36,974 bases of DNA from Deltaproteobacteria bacterium. GTDB lineage: Bacteria; Myxococcota_A; UBA9160; UBA6930. Location of the stretch: positions 1 through 36,974 of the forward strand of contig JAFDCZ010000053.1 in assembly GCA_019312665.1 (NCBI GenBank), in the 5' to 3' direction. The notes below the pieces were generated by a model. That model did not search any database. It was not told the DNA's origin and was given only the letters and a program-made list of their open reading frames with translations. The translations under genes and the position numbers were made by a program. Shown in pieces: positions 15,381 to 22,875 of the stretch (positions within the stretch are counted from its first letter, which is position 1; every line of letters begins with the position of its first letter).

Positions 15381-16215
15381 TTAGTCGGTGGCCAGGGCCC
15401 GTTCCGACAGGAACTCTGTGGTTCGCGGGACAGATCCCCCAACGCCAGCCTCGGGCACGACAAGGGCGTTCAACTCATCGACACCCGCTTCGGCGAGCAG
15501 CCCCAGACGATCCGCCAGCTCCGATTCGTTTCCGATCAGCGCTACGTCCTCGGGGCCACTCGCTCCACCCAGCCGAAGAACGGCGCGATAGGAAGGAAGC
15601 TGCGCGCAGCGCCCGGCCCGAGCCGCCGCCTCGGAGACGATCGGAACCGCCGCCTCTTGGAGATGTTTCAGGCTGGCCAACCAAAGAGCGGCCCCGTCAC
15701 TGGCCTGGCCTGCCAAAGCCAGCATCCCCGGCTGAAGCGCCGCCAACAGAAGCTCAGGGCGGACGGCTGCTGGGATCTGGAGGCCGCCCTGGGCTGTCCA
15801 CACCGGGCCCTTGCGGTCCACGCGTCGGCCGCAAAGAAGTGGATCCAACACCTCCAAGGTGGCACGCATGTGCTTGACCGGGCTTGGGAAATCAATGCCA
15901 AAGCGATTCCCCAGAACCGCCCTGTGGCTGACGCCGATGCCAAGCCGCAGACGCCCGCCGCAAGCGGCTTGGGCGGTGAGTGCGGCCTGGCCCAGGGCCA
16001 TCGGATGCCGGGTCGGACTCGGTACAAGCCAGGTCCCCAGCGAGATTCGCTGGGTGGCGCGGCCCAGCAGGCCCGCCAGGCCAAGGGCGTCGTAGTCGAA
16101 CGTCTGGCCCAACCACAACGTGGAGAAACCGACGGGCTCGGCGTCACGAGCCCGGCCTTCCAGCACAAGCAGATGGCGTTCAGGACGTTTCGCTCAGGTA
16201 CAGGCCGATGCGCAT
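15381..16215 (-). pseudogene. LLM-class F420-dependent oxidoreductase, +1 frameshift near the start
   Basis: A luciferase-like oxidoreductase split between two frames. ATG at 16213-16215 begins MRIGLYLSETS, the expected first beta-strand, then stops at TGA 16180-16182. One base out of phase, PERHLLVLEGRARDAEPVGF continues the family sequence through STLWLGQTFDYDALGLAGLL, GTWLVPSPTRHPMALGQA and RLRLGIGVSHRAVLGNRFG to a stop at 15381. A one-base insertion, or two missing bases, around 16182-16186 explains it. The long part can start at GTG 16164-16166 and would make a 261-residue protein lacking the first strand. It follows the AcoX-like gene by 13 bases. Whether the lesion is real, a base-calling error or recoded (the site reads TCC TGA) cannot be told from sequence. 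Confidence 0.8.
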
Positions 16216-16228
16216 GGCCGGCGGACGC

Positions 16229-17275
16229 TCAGCAGCAGCCAGGGCCGGTGCGGGTGTCGCTTGCGTCATGCCAGTGGGGCGGGTCGAGGTAGAGCCCTCT
16301 CTGCGCAGCCACGCGCATCGCCCGCGCCGTATCGATGACCCACGGGCCCTCCCGCACGACACGAAGACGAACACGTTCCCCAGCAGCCAATACACGCTCG
16401 CGATCGCCATCGAATTCGAGCAAGCCTGGACCGCGCATCACCACTTCCTCATCGAGCCCGACTCGTCGTACGCTCTTGACGTAGGCCGTTCGATACAGAC
16501 CGGGTGAAACGGGAACCAGCAGAGGACGCCCGCCCTCCCCTCGCGCGGTGCACTCCACCACGACACCGAAATCTTCTTCAGCACTCGTGGGCTCGAGCAA
16601 CCCACCGATCGGAGACATGCCGATCGAGCCGGGCTCCGCACGCGAGAGCAACATGTGGCGAATCTTCTCGGGATCGAAAGGCATGAAGCTGCCCGGATGA
16701 TCGTCCGCGACGAGCACACCGTCGATCACCGCAAGACTCTCCGCACCGTCTTCGTACACCGCACGCACGAGCTTGGCCCGGACGGCGACCTCCGCGAGTT
16801 GGACCCGGCCGCAGGCCACGAGGCCCGCCGCGGCACCGGCCGTCGTGGCTTCGACCGTCTCTGGAAAGACGTTGTTCGTGCCTGTCGACAGCGGCAGGAG
16901 CGGCGCATCAGGCCAGGCCTTCGCGACCAGACGCTGGGTGCCGTCTCCTCCGAGCACGAGCAACGCGCCGCAGCCGGCCTTGCGCATGGCTTCTACGGCG
17001 CGCAGCGTATCGCTCGGTTTGGTCTCGAGCCTTCCGATGTCGAGGAACTCCATGTCTGCGCCTAGCCGAAGCAGATCCACGGCCCGCTCGGAAACACGGA
17101 AGAGATCCCGTACGAGCAGGACCTTCTTCACCCCGGCCGCCACCGCACCCACCACGGCCCGTTGAAGCTGATTGCGCTTTGCGTCCGGGGTATGCGTCTG
17201 AGCCCGGCCCACGAGACGGCGGACATCCCGGCCGGACATCGGATTCGCGATCACCCCCAGCGGCCTGGGCTCCAT
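16229..17275 (-). CDS. ATP-NAD kinase / AcoX-like family protein
   Basis: 348 residues with the NAD-kinase/diacylglycerol-kinase fold. LGVIANPMSGRDVRRLVGRA at the N-terminus, the nucleotide motif LVLGGDGTQR (GGDGT 109-113) and the second motif STGTNNVFPE (130-138) are clear. The all-beta C-terminal domain carries GSIGMSPIGGLLEPTSAEED. AcoX proteins are linked to acetoin catabolism but their reaction is undefined, and no acetoin dehydrogenase genes are in view. It starts three bases after the SDR stop and is followed by the frameshifted luciferase-like gene, so all three are probably one transcript. Confidence 0.85.
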   Translation of the reverse strand: MEPRPLGVIANPMSGRDVRRLVGRAQTHTPDAKRNQLQRAVVGAVAAGVKKVLLVRDLFRVSERAVDLLRLGADMEFLDIGRLETKPSDTLRAVEAMRKAGCGALLVLGGDGTQRLVAKAWPDAPLLPLSTGTNNVFPETVEATTAGAAAGLVACGRVQLAEVAVRAKLVRAVYEDGAESLAVIDGVLVADDHPGSFMPFDPEKIRHMLLSRAEPGSIGMSPIGGLLEPTSAEEDFGVVVECTARGEGGRPLLVPVSPGLYRTAYVKSVRRVGLDEEVVMRGPGLLEFDGDRERVLAAGERVRLRVVREGPWVIDTARAMRVAAQRGLYLDPPHWHDASDTRTGPGCC

Positions 17276-17278
17276 CCC

Positions 17279-18037
17279 CTAGGAACCGCCGCCGTGAACA
17301 TTGATCTTCTCACCGGTCACGTATCTGGCGGCATCCGAGACGAGAAAACGCACGACCGCCGCAACCTCCTCGGGGCTGCAGACGTGGCCGAACGGCATCG
17401 ATGCATCGAGCTTGCGGAAGTCGTCGACCCCCGCCGTTGCTTTCATCAACCGGCGTCCCATCTCGGTCTCGATCAAGCCCGGCGCGACCACATTGACGTG
17501 GATGCCGTTGCGCTTCTCTTCCTTCGCCAGCGTGAAGGCCAAGGCCTCCATGGCGGCCTTGCCCATGCTGTAGGGAGCGCCATTGGCCGAGTGATGAAGC
17601 GTCGCGACGCTCGAGATCATCACGATGTCTCCCCGTGGCTGAGCGCGCATGCTCGGCAGGACGAGTTGGCACAACTGATGGGGACCGAGCGCGTGAATGC
17701 GAACCACCCGTTCCAGCTCGGCCGGATCCGTCTCCGCCACGCTCTGGCCGCGGCTCGCAATGCCCGCGTTGTTCACGAGGATGTCGATGTGTCCGAAATC
17801 GCGGACGACCGCCTCGACCATGGCCGCATCGGCCTCGTAGTCATCCACAGAGGCCGCGTAGCAACGCGCCTCACGGCCGAGTGCGCGAATGGCCTCGACT
17901 GTCTCATTTGCAGCCGCTTCATCTCGCCGGTAGTTCACGGCGATATCGGCACCATCTTCAGCCAACCCGAGAGCGATGGCGCGGCCTACGCCGCGCCCCC
18001 CGCCCGTCACCAATGCAACGCGTCCTTGTTTCGACAT
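17279..18037 (-). CDS. SDR family NAD(P)-dependent oxidoreductase
   Basis: 252 residues, classical short-chain dehydrogenase. Cofactor loop TGGGRGVG (11-18), NNAG (89-92), catalytic S143, Y156 and K160 in APYSMGKAAM. The asparagine of the catalytic tetrad appears to be His115 (VVRIHALG), which is unusual. C-terminal VAPGLIETEMGRRLM and INVHGGGS are typical of FabG-like enzymes. Acts on an alcohol/ketone or 3-oxoacyl substrate; not specified. Preceded nine bases upstream by a 50-residue ORF and followed three bases later by the AcoX-like gene. Confidence 0.92.
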   Translation of the reverse strand: MSKQGRVALVTGGGRGVGRAIALGLAEDGADIAVNYRRDEAAANETVEAIRALGREARCYAASVDDYEADAAMVEAVVRDFGHIDILVNNAGIASRGQSVAETDPAELERVVRIHALGPHQLCQLVLPSMRAQPRGDIVMISSVATLHHSANGAPYSMGKAAMEALAFTLAKEEKRNGIHVNVVAPGLIETEMGRRLMKATAGVDDFRKLDASMPFGHVCSPEEVAAVVRFLVSDAARYVTGEKINVHGGGS

Positions 18038-18046
18038 GGCCGAAGC

Positions 18047-18199
18047 CTAGTTCATGCGTGCCTTGCGATGCCGCTGGGCCAGCTCCGTCAGGTAGAGGGC
18101 CCAGAGAGCCGGATCCCAGGTCTGGACGGCTGCATCGACGGGCTCCACCGCGGGCGCCTCGGCGCGGCCTTGGATCGTTTCATCGTTGGGTACGAACAT
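18047..18199 (-). CDS. Small 50-residue hypothetical protein upstream of the SDR
   Basis: ATG at 18197-18199 to TAG at 18047-18049. The N-terminal half is acidic and Pro/Ala-rich (MFVPNDETIQGRAEAPAVEP), followed by TWDPALWALYLTELAQRH and a basic end (RKARMN), which looks like a short amphipathic helix. Codon third positions are mostly G/C, as in neighbouring genes. The stop lies nine bases before the SDR ATG, so it may be translated together with it. No family recognised. It could also be a leader for the SDR/AcoX operon. Confidence 0.55.
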   Translation of the reverse strand: MFVPNDETIQGRAEAPAVEPVDAAVQTWDPALWALYLTELAQRHRKARMN

Positions 18200-18244
18200 G
18201 GCTAGAGCCTGTGAACGCCCTTGGCTGTGTCAAATCGCCCGTCC

Positions 18245-18763
18245 TCAGCTGAGCAAGAGCGGCGGGAAGCAGGCGATCTGGTGGAAGTCTGGCGCAGGCC
18301 CAGGAAGCGCGGAGGCCGCCAGAAAGCGACGCGCTCTCCCCTCTCCGTGGATCGCGAAAGCGTTGGCTGCAAAGAGCCCCGCAGGCAACCAGGCGGCTGG
18401 GAAGCCAGCGGTAGCCTGCCATCGGTTCCCTTCGCGCTGCACGTCGAGCGCGAGCGCCAAGCCCTCCCGGATTGCGTGGCGGCACCCGTGTAGCTCGAGC
18501 ACCAGATGGTGGCCATGAGGCCCGATCTCGATCTCGAGATACCGCTGGTCCAGCCCGACCAGGAAGAGTTCCACGACTTCGTATTCCCAGAGACCGGGTT
18601 TCACTCCCGGGGGGCCGAACGGCGGTGGATCGTCGTGGAAAGGAGCATCAACTCGAAGCTCAGCCCGCTCTTCATCCCAGTCGAGTGACAGAGCGACCTC
18701 TTCCTGCAAAGACACGGGCTGGCCATCCCAGGTGGTGGCCACCTTCCACTCGGCACGCGGCAT
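18245..18763 (-). CDS. DOMON/CBM9-like domain protein
   Basis: 172 residues from ATG 18761-18763, without signal peptide. GLWEYEVVELFLVGLDQRYL (about 62-81), EIEIGPHGHHLVLELHGC and FAIHGEGRARRFLAAS show a single beta-sandwich of the DOMON/carbohydrate-binding family 9-like type, which can bind sugars or haem. The C-terminal PAPDFHQIACFPPLLL is common in this group. The frame stays open upstream, but the sequence ahead of PRAEWKVATTWDGQ is Arg-rich and non-conserved, so this ATG is preferred. Role unknown. Confidence 0.72.
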   Translation of the reverse strand: MPRAEWKVATTWDGQPVSLQEEVALSLDWDEERAELRVDAPFHDDPPPFGPPGVKPGLWEYEVVELFLVGLDQRYLEIEIGPHGHHLVLELHGCRHAIREGLALALDVQREGNRWQATAGFPAAWLPAGLFAANAFAIHGEGRARRFLAASALPGPAPDFHQIACFPPLLLS

Positions 18764-18876
18764 CTCGCCAGAGTACCTTCTCCTCGCGCCGCGCATCAAC
18801 GCGTCGCCCCGGGCGCGGACCCTTTCGGGACGAACTCGGGTGCTGAATGCACGGCGCCCCAGCCTGGAGACCCGCA

Positions 18877-19497
18877 ATGAACCCCCGACGAATTCTTCTG
18901 GTCTTGCTCGTCGCCCTGCTCGCCTCGAGCCCCGGTTGCGCGTGGCTCAAGAGATTGGCGTATGCGGGCAGCGACCGGGATGAATGGCAGCAGCCGGACC
19001 GCGTCGTCAGCAGCCTGGGGCTCGCCGCAGATGCGCTGGTTGCCGACCTCGGAGCCGGCGGCGGCTACTTCACGTTCCGCCTCGCCGACGCCGTGAAGGA
19101 CGGGCGTGTCTACGCCGTCGATATCGATCCTGCAATGACGGACTTCATCGCGAGCAAGGCCAAGGAAGATGGCTATGCCAACGTGAGCGTGGTGCAAGCG
19201 GGAGCGGACGACGCGCGGCTGCCGGAGCCCGTCGACTGGGTCTTCACGAGCAACACCTTTCATCACCTTCCCGATCAGGCCACCTACTTCGCGCGGCTGA
19301 AGAGCCACCTGAAACCAGGCGGCCGCGTGGCCGTAGTGGAGTACGCGCCCCGGCAGGGCTGGTCCCTCCTGGGTGACCATGCGACCTCCAAGGACGAAAT
19401 CGTCTCGGCGCTCACCGAGGCAGGCTACCGGCTCGACGCGGACTACTCCTTCCTGGATCGACAGAGCTTCCTGGTGTTCGCGGTCGACGAGGGCTGA
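18877..19497 (+). CDS. Class I SAM-dependent methyltransferase with lipoprotein-like N-terminus
   Basis: 206 residues. The Rossmann core has VADLGAGGGYFTFRLA (55-70), RVYAVDIDPAMTDF, the acidic WVFTSNTFHHLPDQ motif and LKPGGRVAVVEYAPRQG. The N-terminus is a signal-like segment, ILLVLLVALLASSPGC, with Cys21 placed like a lipidation cysteine, although the lipobox SPGC is weak. Exported SAM methyltransferases are odd because SAM is cytoplasmic, but this group commonly has such leaders. ATG at 18877 has GGAGA upstream; an earlier in-frame ATG at 18847 is less likely. Substrate unknown. Confidence 0.85.
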   Translation: MNPRRILLVLLVALLASSPGCAWLKRLAYAGSDRDEWQQPDRVVSSLGLAADALVADLGAGGGYFTFRLADAVKDGRVYAVDIDPAMTDFIASKAKEDGYANVSVVQAGADDARLPEPVDWVFTSNTFHHLPDQATYFARLKSHLKPGGRVAVVEYAPRQGWSLLGDHATSKDEIVSALTEAGYRLDADYSFLDRQSFLVFAVDEG

Positions 19498-19514
19498 CGC
19501 AGCGGCGGCATCGA

Positions 19515-19527
19515 CCGCCTCAGGCGG
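19515..19527. terminator. Possible short hairpin between convergent genes
   Basis: CCGCC-TCA-GGCGG overlaps the stop codon of the minus-strand gene and lies 18 bases past the methyltransferase stop. A five-bp stem without a T-run; weak evidence. Confidence 0.25.
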
Positions 19528-19831
19528 CGGAAGGCGCCTTCCTCTCCTCGCGCGATGTGCGGTGGATCAGGTAGGCGAGCGGGCCTGCTGCGCCAATCGT
19601 CAGGCTGAGGACGGCGTAGGGCCAGAACGGCAGCGCCCGTTCGCGGGCGTCGTTCCACTGCCAGATCGTGAACAGGATGAGCACGATGCTGAGATCGACC
19701 ATGGCGAGACGGGTGCCGGCGTTCGCGAGCATCGCCTCGAAGAACCCCACGTAGCCGAGTTCGAGAATGGCGATGTCGGTCAGGACCAGGAATCCGACGA
19801 GGGCGAGAGAGAGGGCTGCGATTCGGGTCAT
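19520..19831 (-). CDS. Small DUF2834-like membrane protein
   Basis: 103 residues with three predicted membrane segments (about 4-24, 41-59 and 70-90). The spacing, with FFEAMLANAGTRLAMVDLSI before the second helix and WNDARERALPFWPYAVL before the third, resembles DUF2834 proteins, which have no known function. ATG at 19829-19831 is set by AAAGGAGA seven bases upstream. It is monocistronic, converging with the methyltransferase gene and diverging from the histidine kinase. Confidence 0.7.
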   Translation of the reverse strand: MTRIAALSLALVGFLVLTDIAILELGYVGFFEAMLANAGTRLAMVDLSIVLILFTIWQWNDARERALPFWPYAVLSLTIGAAGPLAYLIHRTSREERKAPSAA

Positions 19832-20056
19832 GGAGGTCTCCTTTGGGATGGGCGCGTTGGCTTCCTGTAGAGCAAGCAACGTGCCGGCGGGGCGAGCCCT
19901 CAGGCGTTCCGAGAGGTCCTTCCCGTTGCAACCTTGCAACACGCTTGTCGCGACCCTGCCACGCAGCCAAGACCGGAAGACACCTCCTCGCTCCTGAACC
20001 TGGCATCTGGTTTGCGATGTAGGCTCTCCCAGGCCACCACCTGCGAGGAACTCGAC

Positions 20057-21022
20057 GTGACTGAACATCGATGGGGAATCTGGGGCGCACTGGCGGGTGC
20101 GGCCTTGGGCTTGGCGGATACGTGGCTGCTCGGCTCGACCGGCGTCGAAATGAAAATCGGCGAGAACGACGCGACCTGGCTAGTGGCGTCGACCTTCGGA
20201 TTCAATCTGACGGTCGTGGGCGGCCTGGCAGGCTCCCTTTGGAGTGCCCGCGAACGGCAACGCAAGGATGCGAAGCGAATCCAAGCCCAGCAGGAAGCGT
20301 TGGCGGCCTCCGAACGGATGGCGTTCGAGAACGAGAAACTCGCCGCCATAGGCCGGCTGGCAGCGGGCATCGCCCATGAGGTGCGAAACCCGCTGGGTGT
20401 GATGCGAGCCTCCGCGGCGATGGTGCAGGAACAATTCCCGGAAGGAGAGGACGCCCACCGGGCCTGCGCCTTCGTCGTGGAGGAAGCCGACCGGCTGAAC
20501 GAGCTGATCCGATCGTTGCTCGCCTTCGCCCGGCCGACCGCGCTGAAACCCCAGCCGAGCACGATCGAAACCCTCGTTGCCCGAGCGGTAGCCTTGGCAC
20601 AACATCCGCTCGAGACCCACGACGTCGAACTCACGAGGGATCTCGAGAGCCTCGATGGCGTGCAGGTCGATGTCGACCCGGGACTCGTTTCCCAGGTGCT
20701 GCTCTGCCTCCTGACGAATGCGGCCGAAGCGGTGGGAAGCGAGGGCCATGTGCGCCTGGAAGGCCGAACAGACGAGCGTTCCCTCTACCTGCGAGTGGCC
20801 GACGACGGACCGGGTGTCGAGCCAGCGAATCGGGCAAAGCTCTTCGAGCCCTTCTTCACGACCAAGCCTCAAGGAACGGGCCTTGGCCTGGCGATGGCCG
20901 CGCAGATCGCTCGCGCCCACGGCGGCAGCCTGAAACTGATCCCGGGAGCCGGCGGCGGAGCGGACGGCCACGGTGCCTGCTTCGAGCTCGCCCTGCCCTG
21001 GCACGGGAAGGTCGCGGCATGA
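20057..21022 (+). CDS. NtrB/AtoS-type membrane sensor histidine kinase
   Basis: 321 residues. Two N-terminal membrane helices (about 7-25 and 41-62) with only a short loop between, a coiled linker (64-95), then HisKA with AGIAHEVRNPLGVMRAS (phosphoacceptor H107) and the HATPase domain: LLTNAAEAVG (N221), ADDGPGVE (248-255), FEPFFTTKPQGTGLGLA (263-279). Signal is unknown; a membrane or redox cue is likely as there is no external domain. GTG at 20057 fits GAGGAA eight bases upstream; the longer open frame upstream is non-conserved. The stop overlaps the regulator gene as ATGA, defining a two-component pair. Confidence 0.93.
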   Translation: MTEHRWGIWGALAGAALGLADTWLLGSTGVEMKIGENDATWLVASTFGFNLTVVGGLAGSLWSARERQRKDAKRIQAQQEALAASERMAFENEKLAAIGRLAAGIAHEVRNPLGVMRASAAMVQEQFPEGEDAHRACAFVVEEADRLNELIRSLLAFARPTALKPQPSTIETLVARAVALAQHPLETHDVELTRDLESLDGVQVDVDPGLVSQVLLCLLTNAAEAVGSEGHVRLEGRTDERSLYLRVADDGPGVEPANRAKLFEPFFTTKPQGTGLGLAMAAQIARAHGGSLKLIPGAGGGADGHGACFELALPWHGKVAA

Positions 21023-22377
21023 AGCCGCGCGTCGCGATTCTCGATGACGAAACCCGGCTGGTCGGCATTCTCGAAATGCTGCTGCGCAGAGAAGGGTACG
21101 ACGCGATCGGCTTCGGCGAACCGGAGCGCGCCATCGAAGCCCTCGCCGAGGGCCGTTTCGACCTGTTGCTCACCGATCTCCGCATGCCCGGTATGGATGG
21201 GATCCAGGTGCTCGAGCGGGTGCGCGAGATCGACCCGAACCTGCCCGTGATCGTGCTGACGGCCCATGCCAGCATCGAAACTGCGATCCGCGCCGTCCGA
21301 CTAGGTGCGTTCGAATACGTGGAAAAGCCTTTCAACAACGACGGCCTGCGTGCGCTCGTCGCGCGCGCCCTCGAACACACCCGCCTGCGCCGGGAGAACC
21401 AACACCTGCGTGCCGAACTCGGCCGGGAGCAAGGCCCCGAGGCGATCGTGGCCGAAAGCTCCGCCATGGCCAAAGTGCTCGACGTGGTCCGCCGCGCAGC
21501 CCGCAGCGACGCAACGGTCCTGATCAGCGGCGAGAGCGGAACCGGCAAGGAGCGGGTCGCCAGGGCCGTGCACGTGCTCTCCGAGCGCGTCGCGGGACCC
21601 TTCGTCGCCGTGAACTGTAAAGCGCTTGCACCTGGCGTCCTCGAGAGCGAGCTCTTCGGCCACGAACGCGGTGCCTTCACGGGCGCCGAGCGCGCCCGTC
21701 CGGGCCTGTTCGAGCGCGCCCACCAAGGGACCCTGTTCCTCGACGAGATCGGCGAGATCTCGCCGGAGTTCCAGGCCAAGCTGCTGCGGGTGCTCCAGGA
21801 AAAACGTGTCTACCGGGTTGGCGGCGAAACCGAACACGAAGTGGACGCGCGCATCGTCGCCGCTACGAATCGGGATCTCAAAGCCGAGATCGACTCCGGG
21901 CGCTTTCGGGAAGACCTCTACTTCCGGCTCGCAGTCATCCCCATCCACCTTCCACCGCTGCGTGAGCGACGCGAAGACGTACTGCCCTTGGCGCGTCGGT
22001 TCTTCGCGTCGGCGAGCCGCGAACGCGTCCCGCCCCTCGAAGGCTGGAGTGACGAAGCCGAGACGTGGATGCTGGAGCATGCCTGGCCAGGAAACGCGAG
22101 AGAGCTCGAAAACGCTATCGAGCGCGGCGTCGTGCTCGCCCGAAGCTCACAGATCGAACTCGAAGACCTGCTACCCGGAGGGCCGCCAGGCTCGGCACCC
22201 GCAGACGCGACGACACCCGAGGAAGGCCTGCGCGACTACGTCGATCGTCTTACGGGCGAACGCATCCGCGACGTTCTGCGCACCAGCGGAGGCAGCCGCC
22301 AGGAGGCTGCTGCTCGCTTGCAGATCGACCGCACCACCCTCTACCGATGGACCCAGAGGCTCGGCATCAAGGATTGA
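21019..22377 (+). CDS. Sigma-54-dependent response regulator, NtrC family
   Basis: 452 residues in the order receiver (1-120, phosphoacceptor D53 in LLTDLRMPGMDG), AAA+ domain (about 141-380) and Fis-type HTH (about 410-452). In the AAA+ domain are Walker A GESGTGKE (171-178), the sigma-54 contact loop GAFTGA (218-223) and Walker B GTLFLDEIGE (237-246). The recognition helix region reads SRQEAAARLQIDRTTLYRW. It would activate sigma-54 promoters after phosphorylation by the coupled kinase. Targets are unknown; one sigma-54-like site lies before the NPC peptide gene in this window. Confidence 0.95.
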   Translation: MKPRVAILDDETRLVGILEMLLRREGYDAIGFGEPERAIEALAEGRFDLLLTDLRMPGMDGIQVLERVREIDPNLPVIVLTAHASIETAIRAVRLGAFEYVEKPFNNDGLRALVARALEHTRLRRENQHLRAELGREQGPEAIVAESSAMAKVLDVVRRAARSDATVLISGESGTGKERVARAVHVLSERVAGPFVAVNCKALAPGVLESELFGHERGAFTGAERARPGLFERAHQGTLFLDEIGEISPEFQAKLLRVLQEKRVYRVGGETEHEVDARIVAATNRDLKAEIDSGRFREDLYFRLAVIPIHLPPLRERREDVLPLARRFFASASRERVPPLEGWSDEAETWMLEHAWPGNARELENAIERGVVLARSSQIELEDLLPGGPPGSAPADATTPEEGLRDYVDRLTGERIRDVLRTSGGSRQEAAARLQIDRTTLYRWTQRLGIKD

Positions 22378-22508
22378 ATTGTGGCGCGAAGAATGGGTCC
22401 GGCATGATGCCTGCCTTGGAGAGCTGAACGGTATTGGAATTTCCAGGGGAAGCATGGCGATGGCTACACGAACCGTGACCAGCTGTCAGCAACGGAAGCG
22501 TGAACGGC
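22378..22508. other. Intergenic stretch after the NtrC-type regulator gene
   Basis: Lies between the regulator stop and the remnant ORF. No gene or T-run hairpin is evident. Its last part holds the first copy of the direct repeat that recurs after hflX. It may be an old insertion boundary. Confidence 0.4.
22485..22507. repeat. Direct repeat, copy 1 (flanks the hflX segment)
   Basis: Begins GTCAGCAACGGAAGC. The 23-base sequence matches 24167-24189 in the same orientation with one mismatch (G for A at base 16). Four more bases upstream also match except one. The two copies are 1682 bases apart. Confidence 0.8.
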
Positions 22509-22875
22509 TCATGGGGTCGTTCGGCACGGGCTTCCTTTCCGCAGGCGGAACCCAACAACACCTCCCTGCATGGGTCCTGCGCGTCTGCCTGATCCACTAC
22601 TCGTCTTCGGCCTCTTCGCGCAGATCGCGAAGCCGTCGGCGATCCGGCCGGAGGCGTAGACCTCGTCCTGGGTGGTGGCGCGGCTGGAGTAGGCCCAGCC
22701 CATTGGCAGGCTGATGAAGCCGGCGATTCCATCGATCTGGGTGACGTCCCAGGCTGATGAAGCCGGCGATTCCGTCGATCTGGGTGACGTCCCAGGCTGC
22801 CGAAGCCGCCAGATCGAAGCTGAACGAGATGTAGCGATTGCATCCCTGCTCAGATGCTGCAAGCCTGCTCGGCAT
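22509..22875 (-). pseudogene. Small ORF broken by a 43-bp tandem duplication
   Basis: On the minus strand ATG 22873-22875 starts MPSRLAASEQGCNRYISFSF and runs to AAWDVTQIDGIAGFISL, then loses frame. In another phase the same VTQIDGIAGFISL peptide recurs and continues as PMGWAYSSRATTQDEVYASG to a TGA at 22509-22511. Deleting one 43-bp copy joins both parts into one ORF of about 107 residues, so the duplication broke a real frame. The protein family is not recognised. Its start overlaps the hflX ATG on the other strand. Confidence 0.55.
22707..22792. repeat. Two tandem copies of a 43-bp unit plus a degraded third
   Basis: Copies at 22707-22749 and 22750-22792 differ by one base (ATCGAT against GTCGAT). 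A partial third copy starts at 22793 with CAGGCTG and then diverges. Because 43 is not a multiple of three, the duplication shifts the minus-strand frame. Confidence 0.9.

Noticed and set aside
16180-16186. Programmed +1 frameshift in the luciferase-like gene
   Set aside because: TCC TGA is suggestive, but there is no internal Shine-Dalgarno or visible structure, and other genes here also carry one-base shifts without a stop; kept only as a question.
22707-22815. CRISPR-like array
   Set aside because: Units are directly adjacent without spacers and only two to three copies; a tandem duplication.
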